Counted from the first letter of the stretch, positions 46,524 to 61,176 are shown. The stretch: DNA of 64,000 nt from Linyphia triangularis (GCA_963978545.1 CAXBTE010000060.1:1-64000), one strand, 5' to 3'. Notes: a model not told the origin generated them from the letters alone. Numbers and translations: made by a program.

Positions 46524-48864
46524 AATTTTCTAAATTTTTTCCCATTTGAGAAGTTGAAGCTAAAATGTAGGAGAATCTCCAATTCCAATTTTATAACACT
46601 AAATAAATAACAAGTGGGTCTAAAGTTGGTCCAAAAAAGGGCACTTTCAAAAAATTTCATTTTTGCTTTCCCCCATGTTAATCGTATGGATAGTTTCACA
46701 TTTCTAAATTTTCAAAATTTTACAATCTTTTTGTAACTAGGGTAACCGAAATCATCACCCGAATCGATTTCCACTTTCAAATCGTCATTAAAGTGAAATT
46801 TTACTACTCAAAACCCAGTTACTGCAGAAAAAATATCGTTAAATCCCTTTGAAAATACATTAGCCTTGTCAATCCTAAGGCAAATCTCAATTTCTCAATT
46901 TTCAAAATTGAACCTTAATTTGTTGTCTAGGATCATAAAAGTCATCACCCGATTTCATTCTGATCAAATAATTTGCTTATAAAATGGTACTTTAGCACAC
47001 AAAATCGAAGTAATGCAAAGTAAAAATACGGCTTCAAAACAGTTCCTGAGCGCTTTCGTTTCAAAATTTCAACTTCTCATATACCTTATCAAAAATGATT
47101 TGTTCATAAATCAAACTAAGTTCAAAATTTAGCAAAGTGTTTTTGATTAAGAAAATGCATTTTGAATCAATTTGATAAAAATGAAATTTTAAATTCAATA
47201 CCCTGGCAAGTGAAAAATTTCACGATTTTTAAAAAATAGAATTTTTGATTTTTAGAATACTGTTTTTTTATTTCAAATTTGGTACAAGAATGCCTATAAA
47301 AATATATATCCAACTTAAAATCACATTTTGAAAGCATTTGAGCCATTTTCTCGAAAATACAATTCCCCTTTAAAACACATGGGGGACTTTTCAATGAATT
47401 ATTGTCCAAAAAATAAAATTTTCTAAATTTGTTCCCATTTGCGAAATTGAAGCTAATATGTAGGAGAATCTGAAATTCCAATTTTATAACACTAACTAAA
47501 TAACAAGTGGGTCTAAAGTTGGTCCAAAAAAGGGCACTTTCAAAAAATTTCATTTTTGCTTTCCCCCATGTTTATCGTATGGAAAGTTTCACATTTCTAA
47601 ATTTTCAAAATTTTACAATCTCTTTGTAACTAGGGTAACCGAAATCATCACCCGAATCGATTTCCACTTTCAAATCGTCATTAAAGTGAAATTTTACTAC
47701 TCAAAACGCAGTTATTGCAGAAAAATACATTAGCCTTGTCGATCCTAAGGCAAATCTCTAATTCCCAATTTTCAAAATTGAACCTTAATTGGTTGCCTAG
47801 GATCATAAAAGTCATCACCCGATTTCATTCTGATCAAATAATTTGCTTATAAAATGGTACTCGAAGCTTATAAAATAAATCGAAGTAAAACAAAGTAATA
47901 ATACGACTTAAAAACAGTTCCTTAGCACTTTCGTTTCAAAATTTCAACTTCTCATATAATTTATCAAACATAATTTTTTGCCAAATTTTGAACTTAGTTT
48001 AATTTATAAAGTGTTTTTGATAAAGAAAATGTAATTTAAAACAATTTTTTAAAAATTAAATTTTCCATTCAATACCCTCGAAAGTGAAAAATTTCACGAT
48101 TTTTAAAAAATGGAATTTTTGATAATATAATACCGATTTTTATTTCAAATTTGGTACAAGAATGCCTATAAAAATATATTCAACTTAAAATCGCATTTTG
48201 AAAGCATTTGAGCCATTTTCTCGAAAATTCAATTCCCCTTTAAAACACATGGGGGACTTTTCAATGAATTATTGTCCAAAAAGTAAAATTTTCTAAATTT
48301 TTTCCCATTTGAGAAATTGAAGCTAAAATGTAGGAGAATCTCCAATTCCAATTTAATAACACTAACTAAATAACAAGTGGGTCTAAAGTTGGTCCAAAAA
48401 AGGGCACTTTCAAAAAATTTCATTTTTGCTTTCCCCCATGTTAATCGTATGGAAAGTTTCACATTTCTAAATTTTCAAAATTTTACAATCTTTTTGTAAC
48501 TATTGTAACCGAAATCATCCCCCGAATCGATTTTCACTTTCAAATCGTCATTAAAGTGAAATTTTACTACTCAAAACCCAGTTACTGCAGAAAAAAAGTC
48601 GTTAAATCCCATTGAAAATACATTAGCCTTGTCAATCCTAAGGCAAATCTCAAATTCTCAATTTTCAAAATTGAACCTTAATTGGTTGCCTAGGATCATA
48701 AAAGTCATCACCCGATTTCATTCTAATCAAATAATTTGTTTATAAAATGGTACTTTAGCACACAAAATCGAAGTAATGCAAAGTATAAATACGGCTTCAA
48801 AACAGTTCCTGAGCGCTTTCGTTTCAAAATTTCAACTTCTCATATACCTTATCAAAAATGATTT
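46524..48864. repeat. Higher-order satellite repeat, copy 2
   Basis: Second copy of 42130-44470. The match breaks at ~48865, where copy 1 has the inverted 31-bp segment (44472) and copy 2 has normal orientation. Confidence 0.85.
47103..47133 (-). repeat. 31-bp microinversion, variant form
   Basis: Same variant, 4394 bp after the copy at 42709, consistent with amplification as part of the higher-order repeat. Confidence 0.85.
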
Positions 48865-51800
48865 GTTTGCTAAATTTTGAACTTAGTTTGATTTATAAAG
48901 TGTTTTTGATTAAGAAAATGCAATTTGAAACAATTTGTTAAAAATGAAATTTTAAATTCAATACCCTGGCAAGTGAAAAATTTCACGATTTTTAAAAAAT
49001 AGAATTTTTGATTTTTAGAATACTGTTTTTTTATTTCAAATTTGGTACAAGAATGCCTATAAAAAATATATCCAACATAAAATCACATTTTGAAAGCATT
49101 TGACCCATTTTCTCGAAAATACAATTCCCCTTTAAAACACATGGGGGACTTTTCAATGAATTATTGTTCAAAAAGTAAAATTTTCTAAATTTTTTCCCAT
49201 TTGAGAAATTGAAGCTATTATGTAGGAGAATCTCCAATTCCAATTTTATAACACTAACTAAATAACAAGTGGGTCTAAAGTTGGTCCAAAAAAGGGCACT
49301 TTCAAAAAATTTCATTTTTGCTTTCCCCCATGTTTATCGTAAGGAAAGTTTCACATTTCTGAATTTTCAAAATTTTACAATCTTTTTGTAACTAGCGTAG
49401 CCGAAATCATCACCCGAATCGATTTCCACTTTCAAATCGTCATTAAAGTGAAATTTTACTACTCAAAACCCAGTTACTGCAGAAAAAAAGTCGTTTAATC
49501 CCTTTGAAAATACATTAGCCTTGTCAATCCTAAGGCAAATCTCAAATTCTCAATTTTCAAAATTGAACCTTAATTTGTTGTCTAGGATCTTAAAAGTCAA
49601 CACCCGATTTCATTCTGATTAAATAATTTGCTTATAAAATGGTACTTTAGCACAAAAAATCGAAATAATGCAATGTAATAATACGACTTAAAAACAGTTC
49701 CGCTTTCGTTTCAAAATTTAAAGTTCTCATATACCTTATCAAACATAATTTGTTTGCCAAATTTTGAACTTAGTTTGATTTATAAAGTGTTTTTGATAAA
49801 GAAAATGCAATTTAAAACAATTTTTTAAAAATTAAATTTTCCATTCAATACCTTCGAAAGTGAAAAATTTCACGATTTTTAAAAAATGGAATTTTTGATA
49901 ATATAATACTGATTTTTATTTCAAATTTGGTACAAGAATGCCCATAAAAATATATTCAACTTAAAATCACATTTTGAAAGCATTTGAGCCATTTTCTCGA
50001 AAATACAATTCCCCTTTAAAACACATGGGGGTCATTTCAATGAATTATTGTCCAAAAAGTAAAATTTTCTAAATTTTTTCCCATTTGAGAAATTGAAGCT
50101 AAAATGTAGGAGAATCTCCAATTCCAATTTTATAACACTAACTAAATAACAAGTGGGTCTAAAGTTGGTCCAAAAAAGGGCACTTTCAAAAAATTTCATT
50201 TTTGCTTTCCCCCATGTTAATCGTATGGAAAGTTTCACATTTCTAAATTTTTAAAATTTTACAATCTTTTTGTAACTAGGGTAACCGAAATCATCACCCG
50301 AATCGATTTCCACTCTCAAATCGTCGTTTAAGTCAAATTTTACTACTCAAAACCCAGTTACTGCAGAAAAAAGTCGTTAAATCACTTTGAAAATACATTA
50401 GGCTTGTCAATCCTAAGGCAAATCTCAAATTCTAAATTTTCAAAATTTTACAATCTTTTTGTAACTAGGGTAACCGAAATCATCACCCGAATTGATTTCC
50501 ACTTTCAAATCGTCATTAAAGTGAAATTTTACTACTCAAAACGCAGTTATTGCAGAAAAATACATTAGCCTTGTCGATCCTAAGGCGAATCTCAAATTCT
50601 CAATTTTCAAAATTGAACCTTAATTTGTTGTCTAGGATCATAAAAGTCATCACCCGATTTCATTCTGATCGAATAATTTGCTTATAAAATGGTACTTTAG
50701 CACTATAAATCGAAGTAAAACAAAGTAATAATACGACTTAAAAACAGTTCTTTAGCACTTTCGTTTCAAAATTTCAACTTCTCATATACCTTATCAAACA
50801 TAATTTGTTTGCCAAATTTTGAACTTAGTTTGATTTATAAAGTGTTTTTGATTAAGAAAATGCAATTTGAAACAATTTGTTAAAAATGAAATTTTAAATT
50901 CAATACCCTGGCAAGTGAAAAATTTCACGATTTTTAAAAAATAGAATTTTTGATTTTTAGAATACTGTTTTTTTATTTCAAATTTGGTACAAGAATGCCT
51001 ATAAAAATATATATCCAACTTAAAATCACATTTTGAAAGCATTTGAGCCATTTTCTCGAAAATACAATTCCCCTTTTAAACACATGGGGGACTTTTCAAT
51101 GAATTATTGTCCAAAAAGTAAAATTTTCTAAATTTTTTCCCATTTGAGAAATTGAAGCTAAAATGTAGGAGAATCTCCAATTCCAATTTAATAACACTCA
51201 CTAAATAACAAGTGGGTCTAAAGTTGTTCCAAATAAGGGCACTTTCAAAAAATTTCATTTTTGCTTTCCCCCATGTTAATCGTATGGAAAGTTTCACATT
51301 TCTAAATTTTCAAAATTTTACAATCTTTTTGTAACTAGGGTAACCGAAATTATCACCCGAATCGATTTCCACTTTCAAATCGTTATTAAAGTGAAATTTT
51401 ACTACTCAAAACCCAGTTACTGCAGAAAAAAAGTCGTTAAATCCCTTTGAAAATACATTAGCCTTGTCAATCCTAAGGCAAATCTCAAATTCTCAATTTT
51501 CAAAATTGAACCTTAATTTGTTGTCTAGGATCATAAAAGTCATCACCCGATTTCATTCTGATCAAATAATTTGCTTATAAAATGGTACTTTAGCACACAA
51601 AATCGAAGTAATGCAAAGTAAAAATACGGCTTCAAAACAGTTCCTGAGCGCTTTCATTTCAAAATTTCAACTTCTCATATACCTTATCAAACATAATTTA
51701 TTTGCCAATTTTGAACTTAGTTTGATTTATAAAGTGTTTTGATAAAGAAAATGCAATTTAAACAATTTTTTAAAAATTAAATTTTCCATTCAATACCTTC

Positions 51801-54800
51801 GAAAGTGAAAAATTTCACGATTTTTAAAAAATGGAATTTTTGATAATATAATACTGATTTTTATTTCAAATTTGGTACAAGAATGCCTATAAAAATATAT
51901 CCACCTTAAAATCACACTTTGAAAGCATTTGAGCCATTTTCTCGAAAATACAATTCCCCTTTAAAACACATGGGGGACTTTTCAATGAATTATTGTCCAA
52001 AAAGTAAAATTTTCTAAATTTTTTCCCATTTGAGAAATTGAAGCTAAAATGTAGGAGAATCTCCAATTCCAATTTTATTACACTAACTAAATAACAAGTG
52101 GGTCTAAAGTTGGTCCAAAAAAGGGCACTTTCAAAAAATTTCATTTTTGCTTTCCCCCATGTTAATCGTATGGAAAGTTTCACATTTCTAAATTTTCAAA
52201 ATTTTACAATCTTTTTGTAACTAGGGTAACCGAAATCATCACCCGAATCGATTTCCACTTTCAAATCGTCATTAAAGTGAAATTTTACTACTCAAAACCC
52301 AGTTACTGCAGAAAAAAAGTCGTTAAATCCCTCTGAAAATACATTAGCCTTGTCAATCCTAAGGCAAATCTCAAATTCTCAATTTTCAAAATTGAACCTT
52401 AATTTGTTGTCTAGGATCTTAAAAGTCAACACCCGATTTCATTCTGATCATATAATTTGCTTATAAAATGGTACTTTAGCACAAAAAATCGAAATAATGC
52501 AAAGTAATAATACGACTTAAAAACAGTTCCGCTTTCGTTTCAAAATTTCAAGTTCTCATATACCTTATCAAACATAATTTGTTTGCCAAATTTTGAACTT
52601 AGTTTGATTTATAAAGTGTTTTTGATAAAGAAAATGCAATTTAAAACAATTTTTTAAAAATTAAATTTTTAATTCAATACCCTCGAAAGTGAAAAATTTC
52701 ACGATTTTTAAAAAATGGAATTTTTAATTTTTAGATTACTGTTTTTTTATTTCAAATTTGGTACAAGAATGCCTATAAAAATATATCCAACTGAAAATCA
52801 CACTTTGAAAGCATTTGGGCCATATTCTCGAAATTACAATTCACTTTTAAAACACATGGGGGACTTTTCAATGAATTATTGTCCAAAAAGTAAAATTTCC
52901 TAAATTTTTTCCCATATGAAAAATTGAAGCTAATATGTAGGAAAATCTTCAATTCCAATTTAATAGCACTCACTAAATAACATGTGGGTCTAAAGTTGGC
53001 CCAAAAAAGGGCACTTTCAAAAAATTTCATTTTTGCTTTCCCCCCATGTTAATCGTATGGAAAGTTTCACATTTCTAAATTTTTAAAATTTTACAATCTT
53101 TTTGCAACTATTGTAACCGAAATCATCACCCGAATCAATTTTCACTTTCAAATCGTCATTAAAGTGAAATTTTACTACTCAAAACCCAGTTACTGCAGAA
53201 AAAAAGTCGTTAAATCCCTTTAAAAATACATTAGCCTTGCCAATCCTAAATCAAAACTCAAATTCTCAATTTTCAAAATTGAACCTTAATTTGTTGCCTA
53301 AGATCATAAAAGTCATCACCCGATTTCATTCTGATCAAATAATTTGCTTATAAAATGGTACTTTAGCACTCAAAATCGAAGTAATGTAAAGTAAAAATAC
53401 GGATTAAAAACAGTTCCTGAGCGCTTTAGTTTCAAAAATTCAACTTCTCACATACCTTATCAAAAAAAATTTGTTTGCGAAATTTTGATTTTAGTTTGAT
53501 TTATAAAGAGTTTTTGATTAAAAAAAATGCAATTTGAAACAATTTGTTAAAAATGAAATTTTACAATCAATACCCTCGATAGTGAAAAATTTCACGATTT
53601 TTAAAAAATTGAATTTTTAATTTTTAGAATACTATTTTTTTATTTCAAATTTGGTACAAGAATGCCTATTAAAATATATCCATCTTAAAATCACACTTTG
53701 AAAGCATTTGGGCCATTTTCTCGAAAATACAATTCCCCTTTAAAACACATGGGGGGCTTTTCAATGAATTATTGTCCAAAAAGTAAAATTTTCTAAATTT
53801 TTTCTTATTTGAGAAATTGAAGCTAATATGTAGGAGAATCTCCAATTCCAATTTTATAACACTAACTAAATAAGAAGTGGATCTAAACTGGGTCTAAAGT
53901 TGGTCCAAAAAAGGGTACTTTCAAAAAATTTCATTTTTGCTTTCCCCCCATGTTAATCGTTTGGAAAGTTTCACATTTCTAAATTTTCAAAATTTTACAA
54001 TATTTTTGTAACTATTGTAACCGAAATCATCACCCGAATCGATTTCCACTTTCAAATCGTCATTAAAGTGAAATTTTACTACTCAAAACCCAGTTATTGC
54101 AGAAAAATACATTAGCCTTGTCAATCCTAAGGCAAATCTCAAATTATCAATTTTCAAATTTGAAATTTAATCTGTTGTCTAGGATCATAAAAGTCACCAC
54201 CCGATTTCATTCTGATCAAATAATTTGCATATAAAATGGTACTTTAACACTAAAAATCGAAGTAATGCAAAGTAATAATACGACTTAAAAACAGTTCCTT
54301 AGCGCATTCGTTTCAAAATTTCAACTTCTCATATAACTTATCAAAGATAATTTGTTTGCCAAATTTTGAACTTAGTTTGATTTATAAAGTGTTTTTGATA
54401 AAGAAAATGCAATTTAAAACAATTTTTTAAAAACTAAATTTTCCATTCAATACCCTCGAAAGTGAAAAATTTCACGATAATTAAAAAATGGAATTTTTTG
54501 AATTTTAGAATACTGTTTTTTTATTTCAAATTTGGTACAAGAATGCCTATAAAAAATATATAAAACTTAAAATCACATTTTGAAAGCATTTGAGCCATTT
54601 TCTCGAAAATACAATTCCCTTATAAAACCACATGGGGGACTTTTCAATGAATTATTGTTCAAAAAGTAGAATTTTCTAAATTTTTCCCATTTGAGAAATT
54701 GAAGCTAATATCTAGGAGAATCTCCAATTCCAATTTTATAATATATACTAAATAACAAATGGGTCTAAAGTTGGTCCAAAAAAGGGTACTTTAAAAAAAT

Positions 54801-57800
54801 TTAATTTTTAATTTTCCCCATATTAATCGAATGAAAAATTTCACATTTCTAAATTTTCAAAATTTTACAACTTTTTTGCAACTAGGGTAACCGAAATCAT
54901 CACCCGAATCTATTCCACTTTTAAATCGTCATTAAAGTGAAATTTTACTACTCAAAACCCAGTTATTGCAGAAAAATACATTACCCTCAATTTTCGTAAT
55001 TGAACCTTAATTTGTTGCCTAGGAACATAAATGTGATCACCCGATTTCATTCTGAACTTCAATTTGCTTATGAAATGGTACTTTAGCACTCAAAATCAAA
55101 GTAATCCAAAATAAAAATACGACTTAAAAACAGTACACGAGTTCTTTCGTTTCAAAATTTCAACTTCTTTTATACCTTATGAAAAATAATTTTTTTGCCA
55201 AATTTTGAACTTAGTTTGATTTATAAAGTTTTTTTTTTTTAAAAGAATGCAATATCATCTGTTGGATTAAAATTGTAACACATACCTTTATTAGTTTGCG
55301 TCTACACTTTCAATCTTTGACTAGGACTGTTAGCGAAAAAGACCAACTGTTCAAATATTGGCTTTTCAAAATTTTTTGCTCAAAAGGTACTCAAAAGACA
55401 TTTGCATCTGAAATTCAAATTGAAGAATAAGGTTATCTATGCAATATATATAATAGAAAGAAACAATTTATGTCAATACATAGAATGCAGATTTCATGTA
55501 TTTTTTTACCTCTTTATCGTTAGATGCTTATTTCTTCTATAAGAGAAAGGTATCCATAGAATCGTCCTTATCTCTTTGTAATCTTTAAATAAACAAATAC
55601 AATTTAGGAGACATCAAAAATATTGAAAATAAATGACAAAAACTAAATTAATATATGTACGTAACACATAAGAATATAGTGCCATCTAAAACGTCCCTGC
55701 AGTTAATTTGATGTAAACATTCTGCCAATATTGGTAAACATGTGAAAAAATAAATGCAAATTAGTAAGAATTTTAAATAATAAACAATTAAAATATATAC
55801 TTTACTCTTTGGAATTTTTTACTTCATTCATTTGTTGCTTTTGGCTTTTTTAAATTTTATATTTTCCTAGACAAATTTAGTCCTCAAATCTCATCCAATC
55901 AAAGTTCTGGAGTTTTGAAGTTGTTATCTGTCGTATTTCTTGGTGCAAATGAAGAGTTTGTGAGCAATCCATGCATTGTGAAAATATTAACATTGTCCTC
56001 GCCTAATTCTATTTTCTAAAAAAACTGACATCAATACTCCTTGAAGTTTTCGAAATATCACATTTTTATCTCAAAAAGAAAAGATTTGAATTAATTAAAA
56101 AACCAACTCTTCAAATATTGGCTTCCAAAAGTTTTTCGTTCCAAAAAGAGCTCAAGGGACATTGGCATCTGAAAATAAATTAAAGAATCAGTTTATCTAT
56201 GCAATATATAAAATCTGAAGAATAAATTAATTTCAATACATAGAATGTAGATTTCATGTATTTATTTACCTCTGTATCGTTAGATGCTTATTTCTTCAAT
56301 AAGAGTAAGGCATCCATAGAATCGTTCCTTATCTCTTCGGCATCTGGAAATAAAAAATTACAATTTAGGGGACATAAAAAATATTAAAAATAAATAACAA
56401 GAACTAAATGAATATTCTTACCACATAAGAACGGGATGAAAGCTAAAATGTCCCTGCAATTCCTTGGAGGTAAACTTTCTGCCATTATTGGTAAACATGT
56501 GAAAAAAGAAACGCAAATAAGTAAGAAATTTAACCAATAAACAATTAAAATATATACTTCGCTCTTTAGAATTTTTAACTTCATTCACTTGTTGATTCTG
56601 GCTATTTCAAAAAAAAAAAAATTCTCCTTGACAAAGAATGTCTTTAAATCTCATCCATTCAAAGTTTTGGAGTTTTGAAGTCGTTATCTGTCGTATTTCT
56701 TTTTGTTATTGAAGAGTTTGTGTGCAATCCATGCATTGTGAAATTATTAATGTTGTCCTCGCGTAATTATATTTTCTAAAGAAACCGACTTCAATACTCT
56801 TTATATTTTCAAATTGTCAACATTTTATCTAAAAAACAAAGGATATGAATGAATTGAAAACATTTCTTTTTTGACATATAATATTATCTGTTGAATTAAA
56901 ATTTTACCACATACTATTTTTTAAAAAAATGCTGACACTCACTAGGACTGTTATATTTGACGCTTACTAGGACTGCAATATTGGTGTGAGTTTTGAAGCT
57001 AATGTTTAACTGATTTTGTACTTTTGACGAAATTGCATGTGGAGTATATGGATGAGATATACTGATTATAACTCTTTATTTAAGAGATAATAACATCTTA
57101 ATGATTTGGCAACTAGGAATACATGAAATCGTATAATCATGATATTTCTTTTCAACTTCACCAAGCTGACACTTTTCCTTACAAGCGTACGCATCTACAA
57201 TTACAGAGTTGGTGAAGAGAACTAACTTCAAAAAGTGACAGAAACCTAAACCATCGCCTACTTACGCTGATAGAATACATGAATACCAAAACGGGAAAAC
57301 ATTGGAGTAACATGGGAAAATGAAGTAAATAAGCGTTCTATCAACAGCTAAGCAAGGGACGGGAAAAAACGCAGGTGAATACTTTGAATTTCAAAATACA
57401 CCAACTGCTATGTGATGAATTGCTAAACAAAAAATTGTACTTTACAGGAGTTTTTACGAAAGGAAAAAGAGGAACCATGTTTTACAGTTCATGAAAAATG
57501 TAAAATTCTAAATTACTGATTAACTGCAGTGATTATCTTGGAAAATATACGGCCATTTTATTAAAGCCATTTAAAACATTCGAACTGCAACAGAATCGGC
57601 AATATGTTAATGAATAGGGAGAAAATCAGTTTGATTGATGGTAAATCACAAATCAATTATAGCACCGATTTCGTAAATTTCTATAATCGCTTCAAAATAC
57701 TTATAAACCAACTTGTCATCATCCATTCACGCTGAAATATGACAGATAGATTCATTGTCTATCTGGTTGCGTTATGTCAAATTTTGGGAACTGTGACTGT

Positions 57801-58523
57801 CACTAAAAGGCAGCTTTCACCCAACGTTCCATTATCGCTTTGGAATACTAATAAACCACCTTGCCGTCATCTCATCGAACTGAAACTTAGAAACTTGGCT
57901 GGTACACTCGTTGTCGACGATAATTTTTTGTATCAAGTTTTAAACTGTCACAGGAAAGCCTCTTTTACACACCTACCGATTGTCTAGATACAAAATTTGA
58001 TTAAAAAATGTTCAATTTGGCGATTTATTATGACTGAAACCATTCCCAATTAAGGTTGACGGAGCGTAATCTTTGAAAGTCTAGTTAACTTACTTTCCGT
58101 CAACCAATCCAGCTAAATCTAAGAAAATAGACTCGGTTTGGATGACAATGTATTCTATCAAATTTTAGAGGGAAAAAGAAGTTAGTAAATAAAACGGAAT
58201 TAATATTTTGTGCTAAGTGGTCAAACACTATGAATACTCGAACTGAGCTCAAGAAGTTGCAATTGTATATAATAATTGGTAATGAATATAAATTAATTTT
58301 TTCAAAATTTCTTTATGGGTTATATTTTAGACATTACTTTACGATTAAATGAAAATTACGTATCTTAATTATTTGAAGAAAATAATAATAATAATAAAAT
58401 ACCTATTTTAACTTTATCAAGAAAAAAAAAATCCAGTTTAATTATTTATTCAGAAATATTTTAATATCTTTGAATCTTTATCAATTATTACTTTGTTGTA
58501 TTTTAAATTGTATAGTGAATATA

Positions 58524-59402
58524 CAAGGTCCGGCTATTAATTTCCAGGACTGACGTAACTGTAGGAGAACGAAAAGCCGGAAGATGGCGCTAATGATTGC
58601 ATATTGAAGAGCGGTTTCTTGCGCATGTGCAGTGCAATCGGCACCATTCTGAAGTAAGTGGTTATCGTGGAAAGGCGCATTAAAACGTAGCTCCTAAACT
58701 CCTGTTGTCCAAGTGAAATGGAGCAAAGAATTAACATTAAATTTTTCTTCAAATTGGGTATCCTATCCAGGTACGCAGGGTCAGTATCAGCGTTGTCGAT
58801 AAGTTCGCCACATGCGTCCAGTCTCAATTGCTTTTGTTCGTCCCTTAAATGGTGAGGAACGAATCTGGGACAAATCTTGCATTTGCCTAGGTCTTACGTC
58901 AAAATTCGCCGAACTGTCTCTTTGTTCATGTTCAATTCATTGGCGAGTACACGAATAGTCAATCGACGATCACATTTCACCATAATGCGAACTTTTTCAA
59001 TTGCTTCCGGCGCGCGTACGGACTGCGGCCGACCTGTGTGTGGATCATCTTGGACGCTTTCGCTCCCGTCCCGAAAGCGTTTAAACCATTCAAAAGTTCT
59101 TGAGCGGGATAATGCTTCATCGCCGTAAACTTGTTTTAACATTTCGTAGGTTTCCGCAGTTGTCTTGTCCAATTTGAAGCAAAATTTAATGTTAATTCTT
59201 TGCTCCATTTCACTTGGACAACAGGAATTTGGGAGATACGTTTTAATGCGCCTTTCCACGAGAACCACTTACTACAGAATGGTGCAGATTGCACTGCACA
59301 TGCGCAAGAAACCTCTCTTCAATATGCAATCATTAGGGCCATCTTCCGGCTTTTCATTCTCCTATAGTTACGTCAGTCCTGGAAATTAATAGCCGGACCA
59401 TG
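58524..59402. mobile_element. Foldback mariner derivative, duplicate copy
   Basis: Copy of 21099-21977 carried by the segmental duplication, not an independent insertion: flanks are identical for kilobases. One difference noticed, T at 59064 for G at 21639. Confidence 0.88.
58758..59208 (-). pseudogene. Mariner transposase N-terminal fragment, duplicate
   Basis: Same broken frame as at 21333-21783, with the same in-frame TAA (58894-58896). The substitution at 59064 changes Arg to Ser in RFRDG(R/S)ESV. Confidence 0.88.
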
Positions 59403-59434
59403 TATATTAGGGTACTCGGTATAAATTTGTGATC

Positions 59435-59695
59435 CGCTAGAATATCTAAAAATAAGTCATACGACCCGACTTCAGAAGTAAGTGGCAAACGCTGCTTTAC
59501 TAGATAGTTGCATCCCAAATGATCACTTTTTCAGAATACAGTGGCTTTGTGAGTCACAGTTACGGGTTTTCAATACCTCGTATTCACCAATTTCGTTTAT
59601 TTTGACAAATCCGTCCAAATTAAAATAGCTTTCACCAGAAACCATATGCAGTCATTGTCAAATTTACTACCTGCAATCAATTTTGGAACCCGAAT
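59435..59695 (-). pseudogene. Transposase remnant in unit A, duplicate
   Basis: Copy of 22010-22270 inside the segmental duplication, with no difference noticed. Confidence 0.45.
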
Positions 59696-60497
59696 ACCAC
59701 TTGACTTTTCTTTCGGCTTCTTACTGTTTCTTATTTATGTTATTCAAAGTTAGGGATTATATTCAGAAAGTCCTTGTATGAATGGAAGGGAAAAATTAAG
59801 TGCATGTTTGACATAACAGTTGAGCTTTAAAAATTTAATATCATTGAGAATCCCCATTAGTGAGGTGTTTTGCTTAGACTTAAAGTGGATGCACAAGATT
59901 GCTGAAATTCGACTTAAAATGCATTAGCACAAGATTGAAATGTTGAGTTAAGAGGATGGTTTCAGGATTCTGAACACTCATAGAAAATAATTAAAGATTC
60001 ATACCTTCAACATTGAATGCTATTGTCAACTTGAGTAATTTAGTAGAAGTAGGTATCTTAAAAATGGAAATGATGTTCATCAATCTTGATTCCGCCGAAT
60101 GTTCCGTAAACACACTGTTGGAAAAAGAACGTTTTATTTTAAGAAAAGCAGTTCAAAATTATCGTAAAGATAATATTTTTGGTTAAAATGCAGCTTCTAT
60201 TAAATGCAATTAAAATAACATAATTAAAAGAAAGTCTATTAAAACTAGAAAAACAGTTTGGAAATAGATGGGAACTTGTAGGTAAAATATACACAAAATG
60301 TAAAAATGTGTCATATATTACTACAAAATGAGATAAATATATACGATAATGTAAGGATTTACAAGACTTGCATACTGCACTTTTCCAGGAATTATAATCC
60401 CGAATTTATAATAAAATCTAATTTTAAAATGAGTCGAAATATTATTAAAATACATGGTTTGGTTTTATAAGCAAGTAATGTTATATATACGAGTAAA

Positions 60498-60528
60498 TAT
60501 TACATACCAAAGCAAAAGTTCAAGCCTC
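60498..60528 (-). other. Conserved splice donor of the first-exon block, duplicate
   Basis: Donor context GCTTTG|GTATGTAAT, identical to that at 23083. It is listed because this motif is the most conserved feature across members A-D. Confidence 0.45.
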
Positions 60529-61142
60529 TCATTTATTTAAATCGCTTTTAGAAATAGAAAAAGTCTTGCATAAACTGTGCCTTCAGTTTTTTATCAAAAT
60601 GGCATCGAAATGAGTTATATAGCAATAATGCTCATCAGACATATTTTACACCATTGTTGGAAGTTAACAATGTGAGATTGCAACAACACTGAATCGTCTG
60701 ACACAAAGTGATCTAATTAAACTAATTTATTCTAACGTTCCAAGAATGCATTCGCTTAAAGGATCTTTGGACACCTTGTTTACAAAAATTATAATAAAAA
60801 TATAAATTTTTCTATTTTTTTGCGTGTTTATAATTCTTGGAACCTTCTTAATATTCTGGCAAGTTTTTGAACTGATCCGATAACAGCAATTGCAGAAAAA
60901 TTTTATATTTTTATGGAGAATTTAGCATGGCTGTAATAGCTCCTTCGATGTTTCGAACGCATTTTCCTCACTTCTTGTTTTTGAAATTCCCACCTTATTC
61001 AAAATGCTGAAACCTAAGCAAATATGAATGACATGACTTGAAATTTTTTCTGGCATTCTAAAGATCTATTTGACTGATATAGGCATGGATTTTTGAATAA
61101 TATATGATATTATTTTTTACAAATTTAAATGTTGAAAAATAT

Positions 61143-61145
<3 letters not shown>

Positions 61146-61173
<28 letters not shown>
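61146..61173. repeat. T28 homopolymer, duplicate
   Basis: Same length as at 23721-23748 despite the high slippage rate expected of such a tract. Confidence 0.95.

Positions 61174-61176
<3 letters not shown>

Larger units (their letters stand above)
39982..55252. repeat. Satellite array 2, same family as array 1
   Basis: 17 landmark motifs (near 40332, 41223, 42090, 42982, 43852, 44747 and so on to 54629), in the same orientation as array 1. It starts abruptly in mid-monomer at AATAATACGACTTAAAAAC with a typical, non-degenerate sequence. Its right part from ~49106 is the segmental duplicate of 11680-17826, ending in the same diverged edge. Confidence 0.97.
55276..60625 (-). pseudogene. Gene family member A, duplicate copy
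   Basis: Near-identical copy of member A. First-exon ATG 60530-60532 with donor at 60508; W blocks 58177-58085, 57944-57855 and 57790-57708; cassette copy 2: X 56478-56422, X2 56343-56270, X3 from 56168; cassette copy 1: X 55721-55665, X2 55582-55510, X3 from 55407. All lesions of the first copy are shared, so decay preceded the duplication. Confidence 0.48.

Noticed and set aside
692..55252. Dozens of minus-strand frames of 60-141 codons inside satellite monomers, with very similar peptides
   Set aside because: They follow the monomer sequence, start at arbitrary points, break or fuse with small indels and overlap two frames of the same DNA. Similarity is explained by satellite homogenisation. 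I saw no promoter, splice or codon-use evidence.
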